From the NCBI GenBank assembly GCA_965226775.1, contig CBDDEI010000002.1, positions 2,232,001-2,296,000 on the forward strand: DNA of 64,000 bases. The letters run 5' to 3'. A program made the position numbers and the translations under genes. Shown one piece after another: positions 25,326-33,651 of this stretch (the first letter of the stretch is position 1; the number at the start of each line of letters is the position of its first letter). The stretch comes from CBDDEI01 sp965226775 (lineage in GTDB: Bacteria; Chloroflexota; Dehalococcoidia; SHYD01). The notes beneath the pieces were generated by a model. That model ran no database searches. It had not been told where the DNA came from and was given only the letters and a program-made list of their open reading frames with translations.

Positions 25326-26075
25326 CTAGAAATCGATAGTGACGCGCTTCCCTTCTTCGTAGACCTTCTTGTAGTACTCCCAGTTGTAATCCTGTCCGCT
25401 GCCCTCTTGCGGTGGGCGGGCAATGCCCTCCTCCACGTCTTCCCAGGGCACGTCCGGAGCATACAGACCTGAGAGGGCTACCTGCCATTGCAAACGCGCC
25501 AGGTTCTCCAGCTGGACGGCTCGCACCGTCGCCTGCTCCACCGAGCGGCCGCACACGACGTTGCCGTGGCCCTTTAGCAGCACCACGTCTTTACGTCCCA
25601 TCACCGCCAGCATCGCCCCCGCAATCTGCGGGTTGTGGATGAGCAGCGCTCGCGGGTACACGCCTATGCCGCCCCGCGCAAGCTGCGCACCGCTGCCATT
25701 CTGCGCGCCCACGATGGGCCGCAGCTCTATGCCAGCGTTGGCGCACAGCACCTGCGCCGGTGGGTGCGCATGGATTGCGCAGCCTACCTCTGGGCGCATC
25801 TTCATGATCGACGCGCCAATGTGGCGTTCCGGCGGAATCACGTAGTCATCGGTGGGCTCGGTAGGGATGCCGTCAAAGTCGATGCGGTGTATCGCCGCCC
25901 TCATGACGTAGCCTGGCGACTGATCCTCCATGTTCCGGCAACGAGACAGAAAATCGTTGGCCCCCGGCACCCGTGTGAACACGTGGCCGGTGAGGTCGCC
26001 CATAGACCTGGTCATCACCAGGATGCGATGGGCAAGCACTACTTTATCTTTTAGTTCGTCTAACTGGTCTGCCAT
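25326..26075 (-). CDS. Class II aldolase/adducin family protein, copy B
   Basis: This 249-residue protein is the near-twin of copy A and keeps all of the metal ligands (HAHPP, KGHGN) and the ERHI glutamate. The C-terminal segment (GIARPPQEGSGQDYNWEYYK) is the main difference, suggesting change at the substrate lid or subunit interface. GGAAGGAAG precedes the ATG at 26075. The intergenic gap to copy A is only 34 bases, consistent with one transcript. A decarboxylase or aldolase role in the local pathway is inferred. Confidence 0.9.
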   Translation of the reverse strand: MADQLDELKDKVVLAHRILVMTRSMGDLTGHVFTRVPGANDFLSRCRNMEDQSPGYVMRAAIHRIDFDGIPTEPTDDYVIPPERHIGASIMKMRPEVGCAIHAHPPAQVLCANAGIELRPIVGAQNGSGAQLARGGIGVYPRALLIHNPQIAGAMLAVMGRKDVVLLKGHGNVVCGRSVEQATVRAVQLENLARLQWQVALSGLYAPDVPWEDVEEGIARPPQEGSGQDYNWEYYKKVYEEGKRVTIDF

Positions 26076-26129
26076 AGAGTTACTTCTTCCTTCCCAGATT
26101 ACGCTGTCCAGCGGCCTAGAGATGATGCC

Positions 26130-26951
26130 TTAGTACTGAATCATCCCGTCTGGAGAGCTCTCGTCGGGGAGGGGCTGCCCTTCACGCAGCATCTGCACGT
26201 AGTAATCCCAGCCGCCCGAGGTGCCGCGGGTGGGTGCGCCGCCCTGCGCCTGTGAGGCCTCTCGACCTCCGGCGCCGGAGACGCTGTCGTCCCAGTCTTC
26301 CCAGGGAATCTCCCAGACCGGGTTGTTGCTGCGCTGCTGAACCGCAAGCTGCCAGCAAAGGCGGGCCAGGTTTTCAATACGGACCGCTTTGAGGGTGCAA
26401 TCTTCGGTAGAAGTGCCCGCCACCACGTTGCCGTGACCGTGCAGTAGGCAGACATCCTTGTTGCCCATAACCCGCAGCATCGCCTGGCCCAGCACATGGT
26501 TGACGATGGTCAGGGACCGCGGATAGGTGGCGATGCCAGGACGCGCTAGCTGGCTGCCCGCCCAGTTCTGGGAGCCCACAATGGCCTGCAGCTGTACGCC
26601 GGTGACGCTGCACAGCACCTGCGCCGGCGGATGCGCGTGGGCGACGCAGTTGATCTCGGGACGGGCATTCATGACCGTGAGGGCGATGAAGCGCTCGCCG
26701 GAAAGCCAGTAGCCGGGCGTCAGCGTTTCCGCGGGCTCGCCCGTCATCAGCTTAACGCGATGCATACTCCTGGGCGTCGCATAGGCAGGAGAAACATCTT
26801 CCTGATTATTGCGGCAGCGATATAAGAACTCGTCGCTGTCGGGAATGCGAGGCATAACGTGGCCGGTGGAGTCACCCATGGACCCCGTAAAGGTCAAAAT
26901 GCGATGAGCTACGGCCGCTTTCCATTTTAGCTCTTCCAACGTATCTGCCAT
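26130..26951 (-). CDS. Class II aldolase/adducin family protein, copy C (long form)
   Basis: The 273-residue protein belongs to a second subfamily within the array. It has His105 and His107 (CVAHAHPPAQVL), His in LLHGHGNVV and Glu86 (SGERFIALTV). Compared with copies A, B and D it carries SGERF in place of PPERHIG, SQNWAGSQLA in place of AQN-GGAQLA, and a longer C-terminal segment (EASQAQGGAPTRGTSGGWDY). Copy E (27847) has the same features and length. The two types may form mixed oligomers or act on different substrates. AGAGGAGG precedes the start. Confidence 0.9.
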   Translation of the reverse strand: MADTLEELKWKAAVAHRILTFTGSMGDSTGHVMPRIPDSDEFLYRCRNNQEDVSPAYATPRSMHRVKLMTGEPAETLTPGYWLSGERFIALTVMNARPEINCVAHAHPPAQVLCSVTGVQLQAIVGSQNWAGSQLARPGIATYPRSLTIVNHVLGQAMLRVMGNKDVCLLHGHGNVVAGTSTEDCTLKAVRIENLARLCWQLAVQQRSNNPVWEIPWEDWDDSVSGAGGREASQAQGGAPTRGTSGGWDYYVQMLREGQPLPDESSPDGMIQY

Positions 26952-27052
26952 TAGAGACCTCCTCTACAATAACAACTCGCACAATCAACCCGCAGGGCTA
27001 CTGCAAACTAGGAAGGACTGCTCATCTCGCCGCAGCCCTTCTAAACGTAAGA

Positions 27053-27805
27053 TTACTCGGGATCAACAGGTATTCTTCGACCTACCTCGTACATCTTCTT
27101 GTAGTACTCCCAGGTCCAATTGTTGCCGCCGCCGCCGCCCTCATTACGAGAGATGGTCTCCTCAATGTCCTGCCAGGGAACCTCCGGCGCAGTGCGGCCG
27201 GTTAGCGCAATCTCCCAGGTGAGGCGCGCCAGGTTTTCGATCTGTATGGCCCGTACCGTGGCCTCTTCGACGTTCCTGCCGGCCACCACGTTGCCGTGGC
27301 CCTTCAGCAGCACGATGTCTTTGCGACCCATGGCCGCCATCATTGCGCCGGCAACCTCTTTGTTGTGAATAAGGAGCGCCCGAGGATACACGGGAATGCC
27401 GCCGCGGGCTACCTGAGAGCCGCCGCCATTCTGCGCGCCCACAATGGGCCGGATGGGCACACCCGTGTTCACGCACAGCACCTGCGCCGGCGGATGCGCG
27501 TGGATCACGCAGCCCACCTCAGGCCGCATCCGAAAAACGGCCGCCCCAATGTGGCGCTCCGGCGGGATGGTCCAGCCGTCTACTGGCTCTGTGGGGATGC
27601 CGTCAAAGTTCATGCGATGTATCGCCTCTTGTTGCACGTAGCCGGGCGAAACATCGTAGTCGTTCCTGCAGCGAGCCATAAACTCATCGGCGCCGGGCAC
27701 GCGTACAAAGACGTGGCCCGTGATGTCGCCCATGGACTCCAGCATGGTCAATATGCGGTGCGAAAGCACCTGCTTCTCTTTTAGTTCCTGTAGTGCGTCT
27801 GCCAT
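27053..27805 (-). CDS. Class II aldolase/adducin family protein, copy D
   Basis: The 250-residue protein is of the short A/B type (IPPERHIGAAVFRMRPEVGC, IHAHPPAQVLC, LLKGHGNVVAG), but clearly more diverged than A is from B. Its C-terminus carries a Gly-rich insert (NEGGGGGNNWTWEYYKKMYE). The metal ligands and ERHI Glu are intact. GGAGGCG lies before the ATG at 27805. It sits between the two long-form copies, giving the order E-D-C-B-A on the transcript (long, short, long, short, short). Confidence 0.9.
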   Translation of the reverse strand: MADALQELKEKQVLSHRILTMLESMGDITGHVFVRVPGADEFMARCRNDYDVSPGYVQQEAIHRMNFDGIPTEPVDGWTIPPERHIGAAVFRMRPEVGCVIHAHPPAQVLCVNTGVPIRPIVGAQNGGGSQVARGGIPVYPRALLIHNKEVAGAMMAAMGRKDIVLLKGHGNVVAGRNVEEATVRAIQIENLARLTWEIALTGRTAPEVPWQDIEETISRNEGGGGGNNWTWEYYKKMYEVGRRIPVDPE

Positions 27806-27846
27806 AAAATACGCCTCCTCTTCCCTACGGTTGATGCCTAACGCAC

Positions 27847-28668
27847 CTAGTACTGCGTGCGTCCAACGGTGCTTTCGGCGGGAATCAACGCCCCGGCTTG
27901 GAGCATCTGCACGTAATACTCCCAGGAAGCATTGGTCATCCGGCGCGGCCCACCGCCCTGGGCTTCAGAGGCCTCCCGCATGGGCAGCCCGGAGGTCATG
28001 TTGTCTACGTCTTCCCACGGGATAGTCCATGGGACATACTCGTCGTTGCGTTGCACCTTGGCAATCTCCCAGCAAAGTCTGGCAATGTTTTCCGTCTGGA
28101 TGGCCCGTACCGTGGCCTCTTCTACGTTCCTGCCGGCTACCACGTTGCCGTGGGCTTTCAGCAGCACCACGTTCTTGTTGCTCATCATGGCAACCACCGC
28201 GCGAGCCAGCACATGGTTCACGATGGTCATGGTGCGGGGATAGACTGCGACGCCCTGACGCGCGACATCGTGCCCGCCCCAGTTCTGCGACCCGACGATA
28301 GGCTTGATTTCAACATCAGCCATGCTGCACAGCACCTGCGCCGGCGGATGCGCATGGATCACGCAGCCCACCTCCGGACGCGCCGTGAACACACCCACGC
28401 CTATGAAGCGCTCACCCGACATGGTGTACCCCGCTAGCAACGGCTCCGTGGCCTCACCCGAGGTGATGTCCACGCGATGCAGCGAGGTTTGGGTGATGAA
28501 CGCTGGGGAAACATCGTTGTCGTCATTCCGACAGCGATAGTAGAACTCGTTCGTATCCGGGATTTTAAGCATCACGTGCCCGGTTATATCGCCCATAGAC
28601 CCGGTCATCACCAGGATGCGGTGGGAGAGCACGCTTTTGCGCTTAATCTCTTCGATGGTATCGGCCAT
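27847..28668 (-). CDS. Class II aldolase/adducin family protein, copy E (long form, first gene of the array)
   Basis: The 273-residue protein is the long-form partner of copy C: SGERFIGVGVF, VIHAHPPAQVL, SQNWGGHDVAR and the C-terminal EASEAQGGGPRRMTNASWEY. The third histidine reads LLKAHGNVV rather than KGHGN. It is the first gene of the five-gene run, with AGGAGG upstream and a promoter region in 28669-28746. Family chemistry is zinc-dependent aldol cleavage or decarboxylation. Confidence 0.9.
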   Translation of the reverse strand: MADTIEEIKRKSVLSHRILVMTGSMGDITGHVMLKIPDTNEFYYRCRNDDNDVSPAFITQTSLHRVDITSGEATEPLLAGYTMSGERFIGVGVFTARPEVGCVIHAHPPAQVLCSMADVEIKPIVGSQNWGGHDVARQGVAVYPRTMTIVNHVLARAVVAMMSNKNVVLLKAHGNVVAGRNVEEATVRAIQTENIARLCWEIAKVQRNDEYVPWTIPWEDVDNMTSGLPMREASEAQGGGPRRMTNASWEYYVQMLQAGALIPAESTVGRTQY

Positions 28669-28746
28669 TCAAGACCTCCTCTTCACAACTTGCTGCTGTG
28701 CTATGCACACAGGCTCATGAACTCCCTGCCCCGTACTTTATACTGC

Positions 28747-28780
28747 TAGAAGCGGCGCGTTGCAACACGCGCCGCTTCTA
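28747..28780. repeat. Perfect 14-bp hairpin upstream of the aldolase array
   Basis: TAGAAGCGGCGCGT pairs with ACGCGCCGCTTCTA around TGCAAC. It lies 80 bases before the start of the array. Just beyond it (28800-28865) the minus strand reads KELRQARRPFDFYEAWQDS then stop, which looks like the severed C-terminus of another gene; that gene's transcript could have ended at this hairpin. Confidence 0.55.
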
Positions 28781-28865
28781 GTAGCGCGCTAGCTCAATGT
28801 CAATGGCTTAGCTGTCTTGCCACGCCTCGTAGAAGTCGAACGGGCGGCGTGCTTGGCGCAGTTCC

Positions 28866-28908
28866 TTAAAAAAGTTGGGCCGACACGAAAGTAATCGTGT
28901 CGGCCCAA
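28866..28908 (-). terminator. Strong intrinsic terminator of the Rieske oxygenase gene
   Basis: TTGGGCCGACACGA and its exact complement form a 14-bp stem with a 6-base loop, followed on the minus strand by CTTTTTT. It lies 32 bases beyond the stop at 28940. Confidence 0.9.
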
Positions 28909-28939
28909 GCCTATGCCGTACTAGAGTGCTGCGAGAGGA

Positions 28940-30364
28940 CTACACCGGATCCTTCATACCTTCTTTAATCTGCTCTGCGTAGGTCCCCTGCGCAATCTCC
29001 AAGGTCTTGAGGTCGTTCTCGCGCACCATGACCTCGCCCAATTCCTGCGCTACCACTTCCGGATCGGAGGGCGTCACGCCACGGGCGTGCTCGGTGAAGA
29101 GCCTGCGCATGCCCACTACCACGGAGTCGGTGGAGGAGAGGTATTCGGGCTGGTCGTACTGCCCGTACATCTCCGCAAAGACGTCCTGGTTGCGGAAGTT
29201 GTAGTTCTTCATCCAGTTGCGCACGGGCCAGGTAGCGCCCTTCACTACCCGCGTCGCCAGGCTCGGCGGCTCAGCGTACCGCTCCACATTCAGGTACACC
29301 ATGCGGGTCAGGCCTTCCTCTACCGGCACCGGCCAGCGAGTATCTCGGTACTTGTCATTGGTGCCCGCAGTGCGAGACATGCCGGGGAGGCAGGTGCCAT
29401 TCCAGCGGTCCGGTACGTTCCGCGTCGGCTGGAAGTTGCCGGTCCGCTTCTCCCGCTGGCGCCTCGAACGCCGGTCGGCAATCCACGACCACAGCCGCCG
29501 CCAGCGGTGCAGGGGCCATACGCCCTTCACTCCAGGGTAGTACATCTGATAGGGAATCTTGCCATCTTCGTCGTAATAGTAGCGGTCCACCGGCGCCTTG
29601 GTCCCGTCCTGCTTGTAGTGGACGGCATGGTTGTCCACTATCTGGACACGATAGCCAAAGGGTGTCCGCGGTCGTCCGCCCAGCATGCCGCTCTGGAAGA
29701 GCACTGTGAGCGAGTTGCGATGGGTGAAGAATGCGTTGTGCGCATCCAGCGTATTTTCCAGGGTCAGGATCCAGTTGCACGGGATCATATAGAACGCGGG
29801 CCGGTAGATGTTGTTTGGCTCAAACATCTCCGGGGGAATATCCTCCCGCGGGTCAACCGGCTCGCCTTCACCCATCCACACAAACACTAGCCCAAGCAGG
29901 GTGATGGTCGGGAAGGCTCGGGCCTTCAGCTGCCCCACCATGCGTGAGTCGGGTCCCTCCGTTATGAAGGCCACACAATTGCCGTCGCCGTCAAAGGTTG
30001 CGCCGTGGTACGGGCAGGTCAGAAAACCCTTGAAGAAGCAGTCGCCGTTGGAAAGATAAACGCCGCGGTGCGGGCATACGTCTAGCAGCGCCTTCACTTC
30101 GCCGTCTTCGCCGCGGAAGAAGGCCAGGTCTTTGCCCAGCATGCGGAGCACCGTCGGCTTCTTAGAATCTATGTCTTTGGCCGGCATCGCCGGATACCAG
30201 TACTCTTGGTAACCTAGCGCGGGAATGCGGCTTCGTCGATCTCGAGGATCCGTGGGCTGCTTGAACTCCGGCGGCGCGTACCGGGGCTGCGTGCCCCTGG
30301 GCATATGCTTATAGCCACCCGGATAGCCGCCGATGATGCTCTGTATACCAGACAATAAAAACAT
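28940..30364 (-). CDS. Rieske [2Fe-2S] ring-hydroxylating oxygenase, alpha-type subunit
   Basis: The ATG at 30364 (MFLLSGIQS) has AGGAGGA eight bases upstream and is preferred to the longer ATG at 30388. In the 474-residue product a Rieske domain spans residues 52-165 with Cys97-Pro-His99 and Cys117-Pro-Tyr-His120. The mononuclear iron site follows at ENTLDAHNAFFTH (Asp207, His209, His215). This is the layout of terminal oxygenases (ring-hydroxylating or pheophorbide-oxygenase/vanillate-type). Electrons could come from the Rieske ferredoxins at 32887 or 35709 and the flavoprotein at 38403. No beta subunit is present, so it is probably homomeric. Confidence 0.92.
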   Translation of the reverse strand: MFLLSGIQSIIGGYPGGYKHMPRGTQPRYAPPEFKQPTDPRDRRSRIPALGYQEYWYPAMPAKDIDSKKPTVLRMLGKDLAFFRGEDGEVKALLDVCPHRGVYLSNGDCFFKGFLTCPYHGATFDGDGNCVAFITEGPDSRMVGQLKARAFPTITLLGLVFVWMGEGEPVDPREDIPPEMFEPNNIYRPAFYMIPCNWILTLENTLDAHNAFFTHRNSLTVLFQSGMLGGRPRTPFGYRVQIVDNHAVHYKQDGTKAPVDRYYYDEDGKIPYQMYYPGVKGVWPLHRWRRLWSWIADRRSRRQREKRTGNFQPTRNVPDRWNGTCLPGMSRTAGTNDKYRDTRWPVPVEEGLTRMVYLNVERYAEPPSLATRVVKGATWPVRNWMKNYNFRNQDVFAEMYGQYDQPEYLSSTDSVVVGMRRLFTEHARGVTPSDPEVVAQELGEVMVRENDLKTLEIAQGTYAEQIKEGMKDPV

Positions 30365-30644
30365 GGCTGCTCCTCCTAGCGTGAACAACGTTGCGTTAGG
30401 AACTCTCTGCCAATCTTATACTGACCGACATATAGTATGTCAAGCACAGGCGCGACTCTATAGTAGGTAACACGGGATGAGTGAGCGCTCCGTGAGATTG
30501 TAGAGAAAGTCGCCACGCCTACGCAACAGCGTTTGTAGAGACAATGAGCTTATGCTACACTCCGACCACTTTGGATTTTGGAAGCCCAGCTAGGCACGAT
30601 GGCTGAGGCAGTTCGACGAACACCTAAATAATTAGGAGGGAACT

Positions 30645-31526
30645 ATGACAATGGAAAAGAAAGCGCTCGATCCCCTGGCCCGTGGCGCACGGCGCTTTGA
30701 GGGCAAGGTCTGCGTGGTTGCCGGCGCCGGTCAGGGCATTGGCCTGACCGCCGTTCGACGCCTGGCTACAGAAGGCGCAACCGTCGTGGTCGGCGACTGG
30801 GCCGAGGACATCGCTCAAAAGGCCGCCAAGGACGTTGAGAGCATCGGCGAAAAGGCCAGCGTCCATATTGGCGACTATCGCAGCTGGGACGGCTGCCATG
30901 ACCTTATCAACCATACCGTGGAGAAGTGGGGCCGTATCGATTCTCTCATCGTCATCGTTGGCGGAACGGTCTGGAGCTATCCGTACCAGTACAATACCGA
31001 ACAGCAGATTATCGAGACCGTCAACAAGAACTTCTACCCCACCATGTACTGCGTGCATGCCGCGTTGCCATACATGATTGAGCAGCACGAAAAGTCCAGC
31101 GATGGCGTGGGCGGCAACATCGTCACCCTGGCTACACACGCACTGGTTGGTCTAAACCGAGTGCCCTACGCCGCCTCCAAGGGCGGACTCATTGGCCTGA
31201 CCCTCTCCTTGAGCAAGGAAGTTGGCCGCTACGGCATCCGGGTCAACTGTGTAGCCCCTTCTCAGAACGACGGCAAAGAGCAGGTCTACCGGCGAGACTA
31301 CAACCTGGAGTTCGTCGCCAAGAGCGAAGTGCCCAAAGAGGCGGAGATCGCCCAGCCCGTGGACGAATCCGGCAACCGTCAGGAGCGTCCGTTGTCCCTC
31401 GGCCTGAACCGGCCCGCAATGGTGGAAGAAGTTGTCTCCGCGATCGCGTTCATGGCTTCCGACGATGCCGGCTACATCAGCGGTCAGGTGCTTTCTGTAG
31501 GCGGCGGCGAGACCTTCCCCTTCTAA
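30645..31526 (+). CDS. Short-chain dehydrogenase/reductase
   Basis: The 293-residue protein has the NAD(P)-binding GAGQGIG (27-33), IVIVGGTVW in place of the usual NNAG strand, and the YxxxK pair Tyr175/Lys179 (PYAASKGG). The usual catalytic serine strand (NISS) reads NIVTLATHAL, so Ser is missing or replaced by Thr164. The ATG at 30645 follows AGGAGG. A possible promoter is TTGTAG (30533) and TACACT (30556), 17 bases apart. It is divergent from the oxygenase and heads a plus-strand run; dehydrogenation of the oxygenase's diol product is a reasonable guess. Confidence 0.88.
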   Translation: MTMEKKALDPLARGARRFEGKVCVVAGAGQGIGLTAVRRLATEGATVVVGDWAEDIAQKAAKDVESIGEKASVHIGDYRSWDGCHDLINHTVEKWGRIDSLIVIVGGTVWSYPYQYNTEQQIIETVNKNFYPTMYCVHAALPYMIEQHEKSSDGVGGNIVTLATHALVGLNRVPYAASKGGLIGLTLSLSKEVGRYGIRVNCVAPSQNDGKEQVYRRDYNLEFVAKSEVPKEAEIAQPVDESGNRQERPLSLGLNRPAMVEEVVSAIAFMASDDAGYISGQVLSVGGGETFPF

Positions 31527-31613
31527 GCAAAATTGTCAACTTATTGGATAGTTTGGTAATCTTGCATCATACGCGGACTACCAACTGTCTAACCTAACGA
31601 GCGGAGGACTCTC

Positions 31614-32778
31614 ATGGCTGAACTAAAGATTTTCTCAGCGGATTCTCACGTCAGCGAGCCTGGCGACCTCTGGGAAAAGCGGATTGATAAGGAGTTCCGG
31701 TTCCGTGCTCCCTATATGAGACGGCTGGAGCGAGACGGCAAGATGCAGGACCTCTTCTTCTATGAAGGGTTCCCACCGCACCCAGTAGGCGTAGGTTTGG
31801 GCGCGGCCCAGCGCGTGGGCGCCCGTCCTGATGCGGCGATAGGCTCCACCTTCCGTGACGAGCAAAAGGGTTACAACGATGCCCTGCCCGGCGGCTGGAA
31901 CCCTGAGGCCCGCCTCAAAGACCAGGACATTGACGGCGTGGAAGGCGAGCTACTCCATTGCACCATTGCCTTCCGCATGTTCTGGATGCGAGACGCCAAG
32001 CCTCCAACGCGCCATCTTCCGGGCCTACAACGACTGGCTGGCAGAGTTCTGCAGCTACAGCCCCAACCGCCTCGTTGGCGTGCCCCTCATCTCGCTTTAC
32101 GATGTAGATGAGGCGGTAAAGGAGCTGTATCGGGCGCACAAGATGGGCCTAAAGGGCGCAATGATCGGGCTTTCTCCGCCATCGTCTTGCCCGCCCTACT
32201 CCTCTACGGCCTACGACCCCTTCTGGGCAGCCATGCAGGAGGTAGATCAGCCCATAGTCCTTCATGAGATCACCGGCGGCGGCTTTGAGAGCCCCCTCTC
32301 ACCCTCGTCCTACTGGGACGACAACTTCTCCCTCGGCCTGCTTATCCGGCCTCACGAGATCCAGAGGACGCTGGCCCAGCTCATCATGTCCGGTGTTTTT
32401 GAGCGTTTTCCTGCGCTAAAGACCATCTCCGCGGAGAACGGCACGGACTGGCTGCCCTACTACGTGCGGCGGCTTGAGCGCGCGGCTAGGGGACCCTTCT
32501 CCTTCCCCACCAAGCTCTCCCTCTCACCCATCGAGTACTTCCGGCGCAACGTCTGGTTCTCGTACATCAATGAACCGCATGCAGTGCGAGACCGGGATCT
32601 GCTGGGCGAAGACAAGCTCATGTACGCCACGGACTACCCCCACAGCGCATCGGTGTGGCCCGAGTCCATGAAGCTGGTTGAGCGAGACCTCAGCGATTTC
32701 CCAGAGGCAGAGCGGGCGGCTCTCATTCGAGACAACGTTCGGAAGCTCTACAATCTCCCGGCGCCGGTGCTCGCCTAA
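31614..32778 (+). pseudogene. Amidohydrolase-2 family enzyme with one-base frameshift
   Basis: Two overlapping frames give one amidohydrolase of about 388 residues. The first starts at the ATG at 31614 with the metal motif SADSHVSEP (the D-x-H of ACMSD-like enzymes) and ends in frame near 32000; the second runs from LQRAIFRAYNDWLAEF to the stop at 32778 with HEITGG, FPALKTISAENG and YATDYPHSASVWP (metal Asp). An extra C at 32001-32002 breaks AAG-CTC-CAA. All metal ligands survive. The family includes decarboxylases and hydrolases of aromatic or ring-cleavage acids, which suits the island. GCGGAGGA precedes the start. Confidence 0.8.
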
Positions 32779-32816
32779 GCGGAGTTCCCGCACACACCTT
32801 AACGAACGGCACTCAG

Positions 32817-32848
32817 AAGAGGTGGCCTCATACGAGGCCACCTCTTTA
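32817..32848 (+). terminator. Intrinsic terminator after the amidohydrolase
   Basis: AAGAGGTGGCCTC pairs perfectly with GAGGCCACCTCTT around a 4-base loop, followed by TTTA. It lies 38 bases past the stop and 40 bases before the ferredoxin gene. Confidence 0.8.
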
Positions 32849-32886
32849 CGCAACTTGGGTGCTTTCTCTGAAGGAGCAAGCTAGTC

Positions 32887-33273
32887 GTGTCTTATTTTCT
32901 CACGCTCGGAAAAGCCGCCGATTTCCCTGACGGCAAGATGCGCGCCTTCGACATAGGCGGCTACGAGATTGCCGTTGCCCACGTTGGCGAGAAATACTAT
33001 GCCTTTCGGAACGCCTGCACCCACCAGCAGGAATACCTCACGGACGGCTTCCTCACCAGAAGCCACCAGATCATCTGCGCGTATCACGAGGCAGAGTTCG
33101 ATCTGGCCTCGGGCGTCGTGCAAGCGGGTCCAGCCCTCTATCCGCTTCCCACCTTCCCGGTGCGCATTGAAGAAGACAACCTCCAAGTAGAGTGGCCCGG
33201 AGAGGTGCTTCAAGATGCCATCAAAGAGGTAGACCACAGTGACGAAGACCGGTCTACCGAGTACGTCATGTAA
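32887..33273 (+). CDS. Rieske [2Fe-2S] ferredoxin-like protein
   Basis: The 128-residue product starts at GTG (32887) behind AAGGAGC. Its Rieske motifs are Cys-Thr-His (NACTHQQEYL) and Cys-x-x-His (IICAYHEAEFDL), spaced as in the NirD/ferredoxin branch. A C-terminal extension of about 25 acidic residues (LQDAIKEVDHSDEDRS) is unusual for the type. It probably carries electrons to the Rieske oxygenase at 28940. A second, more canonical ferredoxin is at 35709. Confidence 0.88.
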   Translation: MSYFLTLGKAADFPDGKMRAFDIGGYEIAVAHVGEKYYAFRNACTHQQEYLTDGFLTRSHQIICAYHEAEFDLASGVVQAGPALYPLPTFPVRIEEDNLQVEWPGEVLQDAIKEVDHSDEDRSTEYVM

Positions 33274-33428
33274 TGCTTGGACGAGGCCCTACTAGCACCG
33301 CGTCAGTAGAGGCTAGGTACTCCGGCTAGTCGTACCCCATTTTCCATTGCATGCGCCTGGTGCATGCGCCCGGCATCTTCTCTTTAGCCTCGCCCATTAA
33401 ACATGAAGAACGTATAAATAAAGCATGA

Positions 33429-33457
33429 TTGACTTGTCACTTCGACGTCATCATTAT
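33429..33457 (+). promoter_or_regulatory. Sigma70-like promoter candidate for the first solute-binding protein
   Basis: TTGACT (33429-33434) and CATTAT (33452-33457) are 17 bases apart, about 195 bases before the ATG at 33652. The 378-base region 33274-33651 holds no gene. Confidence 0.4.
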
Positions 33458-33611
33458 TTGCAGAATTATTCACTCTGTAGAGCATTACCTGAGCAAATCA
33501 TGAGCTTCTAATGACTTGCTCATTATCTCGTCATCTTTTACACTTAGCGTTCAGAGAGGTTTCCGCTGGCTATTGCAGGCGGGATTAGTCTCCTATTGGC
33601 AAGATTCGCAT

Positions 33612-33637
33612 GTGTTGAGCGCCTTTGGGCTCAACAC
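33612..33637 (+). promoter_or_regulatory. Leader hairpin upstream of the first solute-binding protein
   Basis: GTGTTGAGC pairs exactly with GCTCAACAC around an 8-base loop, ending 14 bases before the start codon and just before the AAAGGA ribosome site. It may be an operator or an mRNA structure. The paralogous gene at 36301 has a different hairpin in the same position. Confidence 0.45.
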
Positions 33638-33651
33638 AGAAAGGAAAAGCA

